Assembly: GCA_003650865.1 (NCBI GenBank)
Contig: QMSN01000028.1
Coordinates: forward strand, 1-9,824
Reading direction: 5' to 3'
Length of the DNA stretch: 9,824 bases
DNA from: Thermoprotei archaeon
GTDB taxonomy: Archaea > Thermoproteota > Methanomethylicia > Nezhaarchaeales > WYZ-LMO8
Shown here: piece after piece, positions 5,711 to 9,824 of the stretch
Position numbering within the stretch: position 1 is the stretch's first letter
How the letters are laid out: every line of letters starts with the position of its first letter
Notes under the pieces: generated by a model
Told to the model about the DNA's origin: nothing
Seen by the model: only the letters and a program-made list of their open reading frames with translations
Databases searched by the model: none
Translations under genes and position numbers: made by a program

Positions 5711-7370
5711 TCTGCTTCTCGTATATCTCAGCTAAGGTCTGTATGGTGTCAGCTTCCCATGGGGCCTTGTCATCCCTCACCCTGACAACTCGAGGGAACC
5801 TGAGAGCTAGCCCAGACTTGTAGTGAGGGCTCTTCTGAACTTCGTCGAAGGCCACTTCAACCACTATCTTAGGCTCAACGTAGACGACTCTCCCCTCCTC
5901 CCTAATAGCTATCTCCTTGAGCCTCCTCGTCATCCAGTTAAGCTCCTCGTCAGTCAACCCCGTGAAGCACTTACTGACCACCTCAAACTCCCCAGTCTCG
6001 GGGTTGTAAGCCGCTAAGTAGAGGTCGCTGAGCATGGAGGCTCTGTAGCCATGACCATACTCAGCCGCTACGACCACCAGGTCTAAGGTGTTAAATAACG
6101 GCTTGACCTTGAGCCACCTCTTACCTCTAACACCGGGGGTGTATGGCGAGTCTAAGCTCTTAGCCATGAGGCCCTCGTGGCCAGCCCTCAAAGCCTCCTC
6201 GTAGAAGGCGTTGGCCTCCTCGTACCTGCCTGTGACTATGGTGTCTATCACCATGTCCTTCCCTACGACCTCCTCCAGCACCCTCCTCCTCTCTAGGTAG
6301 GGCATGTCGATGAGGGTCTTGCCGTTTAAGTGGAGGATGTCGAACAGGTAGAGCCTTAGAGGAACCTCGCTGAGGGCTTTGGTAACGCCTCTCTGCCTCC
6401 TAAACCTCCTCATGAGCACTTGGAATGGCGCAGGCCTGCCTTCACGTGTTAGAGCTACAACCTCACCCTCCAATACAACCTCTCTAGCCTTAACCTTGCT
6501 CCTCACGAGCTCAACTACATCTGGTAGGCTCAGCGTGACGTCTGTTGCTCTTCTGCTGAACACTCTCACTTGACCATTGGACTTGTGGATCTGCACTCTA
6601 GCTCCATCAACCTTCACCTCAAAAGCGGCTTTGCCTCCCATCTCTCTTAACGCTGTGAGCACGCTGTCAGCCTTCTCAGCCAGCATGGGCTTGACGGGGT
6701 GGAAGAGAATTATGCCCTGCCTCTTGAGCTCCTCAGCTCCTCCCGACCTAGCTATCCTGGCTGTGAGCCCTATGTCGCTTATCAGCATGTTAACCCTCCT
6801 GACGAGCTCGTGTGGGACGTTGAATGCTTCAGCTATGGCCTCCTCCATCAAGCCCTCTCCAAACCCATGCCTCCTCTCTCCCAAGGCAAGCTTAACTAGG
6901 TACTTGACTTCAAGCGGGCTCTTAGCCCTAAATAGCAGACTGCTGAAGAGACGAAGCTTCCTCCTCCTAGACCCCTCCCCCGAGGCCTCGGCTATGGATT
7001 TAAAGGCGTCGTAGACCTCCTCAATAGTTAAGTCCCTCTGGTCTAGGAGCCCCATATGCCTGCCCTTAGCCCTCTCGGCTATCCTCATCGCGGCTAGCCC
7101 GACGTCGCCTGTAGCCTTAAACTCCTTGAAGAACTCAGGCCTAGAGGACGAGAATACCTTGATGACCGAGTCCACGACGCCCATGACCCCTAGCCCTATC
7201 TCCGGCTCCCAAGGTGGGAAGAGCTCCCCCACGATGAACCTAACTGCTATCTCGACGTCACGTCCCTCAAGCCCCCTAATGAACCTAGAGACCAGCGCAA
7301 CCATGGAGCTCCTAGAGCTCATTGAGGCGAGCTCTTCACATAGCTTGCAAACCTCTATCATTAGGACCAT
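5685..7370 (-). CDS. lig: ATP-dependent DNA ligase (archaeal type)
   Basis: Seals nicks in duplex DNA in replication (Okazaki fragments) and repair through an enzyme-AMP intermediate. 561 aa, the normal archaeal size. Residues ~1-210 are the helical DNA-binding domain. The nucleotidyltransferase core follows: PMLAE at 228-232, motif I EVKVDGAR at 251-258 with adenylated Lys253, RVFSRR 269-274, EGEVVAL 301-307, YLFDILHLNG (motif III) 341-350, EGLMAKSL (IV) 399-406, KRWLKVKP (V) 417-424. The OB-fold part ends with RFPRVVRVRDDK (VI) at 524-535. All catalytic motifs are intact; the segment usually reading VGSGF before TDEEL is here CFTGLTDEEL (468-477). The tail RGRGGQGG is glycine/arginine-rich, an uncommon end with no PIP-box look. 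ATG at 7370 is chosen because GGGTG lies 6 nt upstream; the methionine at codon 4 is less likely. It probably has its own promoter in the 72-nt gap behind the methyltransferase gene. Confidence 0.96.
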   Translation of the reverse strand: MVLMIEVCKLCEELASMSSRSSMVALVSRFIRGLEGRDVEIAVRFIVGELFPPWEPEIGLGVMGVVDSVIKVFSSSRPEFFKEFKATGDVGLAAMRIAERAKGRHMGLLDQRDLTIEEVYDAFKSIAEASGEGSRRRKLRLFSSLLFRAKSPLEVKYLVKLALGERRHGFGEGLMEEAIAEAFNVPHELVRRVNMLISDIGLTARIARSGGAEELKRQGIILFHPVKPMLAEKADSVLTALREMGGKAAFEVKVDGARVQIHKSNGQVRVFSRRATDVTLSLPDVVELVRSKVKAREVVLEGEVVALTREGRPAPFQVLMRRFRRQRGVTKALSEVPLRLYLFDILHLNGKTLIDMPYLERRRVLEEVVGKDMVIDTIVTGRYEEANAFYEEALRAGHEGLMAKSLDSPYTPGVRGKRWLKVKPLFNTLDLVVVAAEYGHGYRASMLSDLYLAAYNPETGEFEVVSKCFTGLTDEELNWMTRRLKEIAIREEGRVVYVEPKIVVEVAFDEVQKSPHYKSGLALRFPRVVRVRDDKAPWEADTIQTLAEIYEKQRGRGGQGG

Positions 7371-7376
7371 CAGCTA

Positions 7377-7381
7377 CACCC
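7377..7381 (-). promoter_or_regulatory. Ribosome binding site for lig
   Basis: On the minus strand GGGTG ends 6 nt before the ATG at 7370. It supports this start over the in-frame ATG three codons later. Confidence 0.6.
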
Positions 7382-7413
7382 GAAGCTCTAAGCGTAACTA
7401 CCGGGAAGAGCCT

Positions 7414-7421
7414 CTTAAACT
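7414..7421 (-). promoter_or_regulatory. Possible TATA box for lig
   Basis: Minus-strand AGTTTAAG lies in the 72-nt gap between the methyltransferase stop (7443) and the ligase start (7370). A start of transcription 25-27 nt downstream would fall near 7391, leaving a leader of about 20 nt that contains the ribosome binding site. The geometry is right for a leadered archaeal gene; the box itself is only a moderate match and no strong purine-rich BRE precedes it. Confidence 0.4.
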
Positions 7422-7442
7422 AGAGCGTGACGCCCAAGCCCC

Positions 7443-8327
7443 TCATGGAGGCTTAATCGCGAGTACGGCTTCAGCTCTTCTAAGCATCTTTACGTCGAAG
7501 CCAACCTCCACGAGTCTCTTAGCCACACCCTTCGCCAAGTCTAGACCTCTGATCCTACCCGGTGACCCCACGTAGTGGAATAGCACGCCTCGAGGCCGCA
7601 AAACCCTGTAGAGCTCTTGGTATAGCTCTCTACCGTACAGAGACCCTGTTCTAGCTGAGAACCTTGGTGGGTCGTGTATCACCTTCGTGAAGTGCTCCGA
7701 CCCCAGCTCCTTGACGACGTCGCATATATCCCCCATGACTGTCTCTACACGGGGATCCTCAAGTCCTCGACTCCACGGGTTGTAGCTCGCCATCTCGACG
7801 ACGTTGGGGTCAACCTCAACAGTCAGCACCTTAGCCCCTCTAATCGATGAATGTATGGCTGTGTAGCCTAGACCCATACAGGTGTCAAGCACGAAGTCTC
7901 CCCTGCCAACCCTAGCTAGAGAGACCTTAGTCTTAGCGTCTATCCAAGGGGTTACGCCCTCAACTCTATGCATGTGTATCCCGTCGATCTCGAGGGTGGG
8001 AGCGGCATTCGGTGCAACTCGCCTTAACCTGTAGAAGTGGCTCGACGCTATCACCAGCTTCTTAAGCTCAAACCCTTGTACTGCATACAGATCCTCAGGG
8101 TCACCTGCTATATTCTCTAGATCCTCGAGCTCTACGTGGTAGGAGCCGTCAATTACCACCTCACTACCCCTAAGCTCCACAATGCTCCTCCTCAACCCCA
8201 GGTTCACGGTGACCTCAAACCTAGTTGCTTGCCTAAGCTTCTCGAGTATTTCGCTTGAAGAGGATGAGTCGAGGACTACCACGGGCTTGCTCTTAAACTC
8301 GTACTTCACGATCGTCACGGCGCTCAT
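7443..8327 (-). CDS. Archaeal SAM-dependent methyltransferase (COG2521-like)
   Basis: 294 aa from ATG 8327 (298 from GTG 8339; residue numbers here use the longer form). The N-terminal ~115 residues are a family-specific beta-rich part. The Rossmann methyltransferase fold follows, with motif I VLDTCMGLGYTA at 150-161 binding S-adenosylmethionine, the acidic strand-2 end VEVD at 174-177, and MGDICD at 202-207. The motif IV position reads HDPPRFS at 222-228, followed by LYGRELYQELYRVL and GVLFHYVG, a pattern I associate with the archaeal family COG2521. The DPPR signature resembles DPPY/NPPY enzymes that methylate exocyclic or ring nitrogens in nucleic acids, so RNA or DNA is a fair guess, but no substrate is established. 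The ATG at 8327 overlaps the primase stop as ATGA, indicating translational coupling; I prefer it to the GTG four codons upstream, although neither has a clear ribosome binding site. Confidence 0.85.
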   Translation of the reverse strand: MSAVTIVKYEFKSKPVVVLDSSSSSEILEKLRQATRFEVTVNLGLRRSIVELRGSEVVIDGSYHVELEDLENIAGDPEDLYAVQGFELKKLVIASSHFYRLRRVAPNAAPTLEIDGIHMHRVEGVTPWIDAKTKVSLARVGRGDFVLDTCMGLGYTAIHSSIRGAKVLTVEVDPNVVEMASYNPWSRGLEDPRVETVMGDICDVVKELGSEHFTKVIHDPPRFSARTGSLYGRELYQELYRVLRPRGVLFHYVGSPGRIRGLDLAKGVAKRLVEVGFDVKMLRRAEAVLAIKPP

Positions 8328-9751
8328 CCGCCGAGCCACTTAAACAACCCTTCAGGCTTAGGCTTCCTCCTCTCAGGCTTCATCAACACCTCCTCGATGA
8401 ACCTATCCCTGACGGGCTCGTAGACCTGCTTAAAGAACTTCTGCTGGTCCTCGAGGGCTTCTCTCCTAAAGCTCTTCACGTACTCGACGGCAGCTTTCCA
8501 AGCCTCTTCGTAGGGCACCGTGCTTTCTATGTGCTGAGCCACTTGCCTATCGTAGTCCTCAGGTCTCTGCTCCTGATCTCCAATCATGAACCAGCCGTTC
8601 TCAGATAGAAACGCCATCTCCCCTCCAATCTCTACAGCCCTCTTCTCCTCTTCACGCCTCTCCTCGCGCTCAGCCTTACCCATGGGCTTGCCGAGCTTTG
8701 AGAGCCTCCTTAGAGCTATGTCCTTAGCGTGCCTCTTAGCCCAAGCGTAGAATATGGCTCTATTGAGGCCGAAGGACTTGGCCTTCTCCAAGTCTCCTGT
8801 GAGCACGTAGTACCTCGCTGCTTGGAGCAGAGCCATTACTTGGAATCTGCCCAGCTTACCGGGTTGCTTTGGCTGAGGTTGCTTAGGAGCGGCTACAACA
8901 ATCCTCGGCTTGACATCGACGACTCCCGGCCACCCCTTGTACCCCCCAACCTCCTTCAGCGCCTTGAGAGCTGCCTCATCGCCCTCACCCTCAACGTAAG
9001 CCCTCCAGTTCACGTCGTGCTTAAAGCTCAGAGGATTAGCCCACTCGACCTCAAAGCTGTCTATGACCTCTGGCTTAAAGCACACACAGCACAAGTCCCT
9101 CCTCCTATGCAGAGATAGGGGGGCTGTGAACACCCTCTTCAAGTCGATTTCGTTCTCAACCTTAACGACCTCAGACCTAGATGCAACCTCAAGTATCTTG
9201 CTCTTACACCTCTCAAGCACGTACTCGACAAGCGAGTAGGCCACATCTAGGGGGTTGTGCTTGGAAAGTACTTCGCTTGAGAAGCACCTCTCATGGACGT
9301 GGACGTGAGCTCCTTCACCACTCCACTTCAAGAAGACGGACTTAACTATCCCGAGCTTCTCGAGCTCATCAACTATTATCCTAGCAACCTCAATTATGTC
9401 TCTCCACTTCTCAAGCTCACCATCTATGTCCCATATGGGGGACGTGTAGAGGATATTGCTCGAGTCGTCTAGGTCAAGCCTACTAGTGAGCCTGCCATAG
9501 ACGTTGATGGAGCCGTATATGGTTCTAGGCTTAACCCCCTTGGAGTACCTCCAGAGCCCCTCTACATCCCCCTCCCCTTCAACCTTCAGGGGCCTGCCAT
9601 CCCTAAAGTACCTGAGGAAGACCCTGCTACCTAGGGATCCACCCTCAAGGGCAACCCACCTACCCCTACTGTAGCCAGCTATCTCCTGTTTGACCAAGCT
9701 ATTGGAGTAGTGCTTCTCGACGAGCTCGTAGCTCAAGGAGGGTGCACCCAC
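8324..9751 (-). CDS. PriS-like archaeo-eukaryotic primase superfamily protein with long C-terminal extension
   Basis: 475 aa. Residues ~1-250 carry the primase/polymerase core: HYSN...EIAGYSRGRWVAL at 14-35, RTIYGSINVY 76-85, motif I IWDID 106-110 (Asp108, Asp110, metal ligands), motif II KWSGEGAHVHVH 142-153 (Ser144, His149), and motif III D203-LKR...P-x-SLH (to His215). A segment at 239-248 (NPLSFKHDVN) parallels the NPFKHAV stretch that ends PriS. These residues match an enzyme that makes primers or extends DNA ends. It differs from PriS in several ways: no zinc-knuckle cysteines after motif I, only ~55 residues between motifs II and III, and a CCVC cluster at 221-224. Residues ~280-475 are an extension: a KQPQPKQPGK linker, a helical part (FQVMALLQAARYYV, 303-316), a charged KAEREERREEEKR run (359-371), and a closing segment rich in aromatic residues. 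The GTG start fits a leaderless message. Primer synthesis, translesion synthesis or end repair are all possible. Confidence 0.85.
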   Translation of the reverse strand: MGAPSLSYELVEKHYSNSLVKQEIAGYSRGRWVALEGGSLGSRVFLRYFRDGRPLKVEGEGDVEGLWRYSKGVKPRTIYGSINVYGRLTSRLDLDDSSNILYTSPIWDIDGELEKWRDIIEVARIIVDELEKLGIVKSVFLKWSGEGAHVHVHERCFSSEVLSKHNPLDVAYSLVEYVLERCKSKILEVASRSEVVKVENEIDLKRVFTAPLSLHRRRDLCCVCFKPEVIDSFEVEWANPLSFKHDVNWRAYVEGEGDEAALKALKEVGGYKGWPGVVDVKPRIVVAAPKQPQPKQPGKLGRFQVMALLQAARYYVLTGDLEKAKSFGLNRAIFYAWAKRHAKDIALRRLSKLGKPMGKAEREERREEEKRAVEIGGEMAFLSENGWFMIGDQEQRPEDYDRQVAQHIESTVPYEEAWKAAVEYVKSFRREALEDQQKFFKQVYEPVRDRFIEEVLMKPERRKPKPEGLFKWLGG

Positions 9752-9770
9752 TCAAGATAGAGTTGAGGTA

Positions 9771-9780
9771 AGTTAAAAAC
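9771..9780 (-). promoter_or_regulatory. TATA box of the primase operon
   Basis: Minus-strand GTTTTTAACT, preceded by a purine-rich TAGAGG that could serve as BRE. The box centre (about 9776) is 25 nt from the GTG at 9751, so transcription should begin at or within a few bases of the start codon. That explains the absence of a ribosome binding site there. The rest of 9752-9824 shows no gene. Confidence 0.55.
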
Positions 9781-9824
9781 CTCTAGAGCTTCGCGAGTTA
9801 AGCCAAGCTACTACAGTTAACTGC

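Noticed and set aside
9069..9101. CCVC cluster in the primase-like protein as a zinc-binding site.
   Set aside because: Only three cysteines close together with no fourth ligand in suitable spacing, and it is not at the PriS knuckle position. It may be coincidental.
5685..9751. A complete non-homologous end-joining operon (Pol, Lig, PE, Ku).
   Set aside because: No Ku or phosphoesterase is seen, the ligase has the long replicative layout, and the polymerase is closer to PriS than to LigD Pol domains. Kept only as a loose comparison.
9814..9823. Perfect 10-bp palindrome CAGTTAACTG near the window end.
   Set aside because: About ten palindromes of this length are expected by chance in a window of this size, and no partner copy or gene context supports an operator.

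Overview
The window looks like chromosomal DNA from an archaeon, probably of the Thermoproteota or a related uncultured lineage. The evidence is an ATP-dependent DNA ligase of the archaeal/eukaryotic type, an archaeal-only type of methyltransferase (COG2521-like), a hexulose-6-phosphate synthase/RraA fusion, a PriS-related primase, heavy use of AGG for arginine, frequent TTG/GTG starts, GGTG/GGAGG ribosome binding sites, and TATA-like boxes about 25 nt upstream of some starts. The exact phylum is inference. I see no tRNA, rRNA, CRISPR array, insertion sequence or phage gene.

Layout. Bases 1-696 (+) hold the 3' part of cysteinyl-tRNA synthetase. After a 96-nt gap, a plus-strand series runs from 793 to 5688: hps-rraA fusion, a ketopantoate reductase (panE), a 189-nt stretch with a doubtful small ORF, a two-CCG-domain iron-sulfur protein (LutA/HdrB-like), a LUD-domain protein with two 4Fe-4S clusters (LutB-like), and a 140-aa helical protein I do not recognise. 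The last three genes are tightly packed or overlapping, and their ribosome binding sites are clear. A minus-strand series runs inward from 9751 to 5685: a PriS-like primase with an extra C-terminal region, a methyltransferase overlapping it by ATGA, and a DNA ligase. The two series meet tail to tail at 5685-5688, where one CTAG supplies a stop codon to each strand. The last 73 bases hold the primase promoter and no gene that I can see.

Function. The plus side combines carbon and redox metabolism. Hps, usually run in reverse in archaea, yields ribulose-5-phosphate and formaldehyde. PanE makes pantoate for coenzyme A or reduces another 2-keto acid. The CCG and LUD proteins look like an electron-transfer pair of the lactate-utilisation type, but LutC and a flavin dehydrogenase are missing from the window. 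The minus side is DNA and nucleic-acid metabolism: a nucleotide polymerase, a methyltransferase and a ligase. The most interesting item is the primase-like protein. It keeps the PriS catalytic motifs but lacks the PriS zinc knuckle, has a shortened catalytic core, and carries about 190 residues of unassigned C-terminal sequence, next to a ligase.
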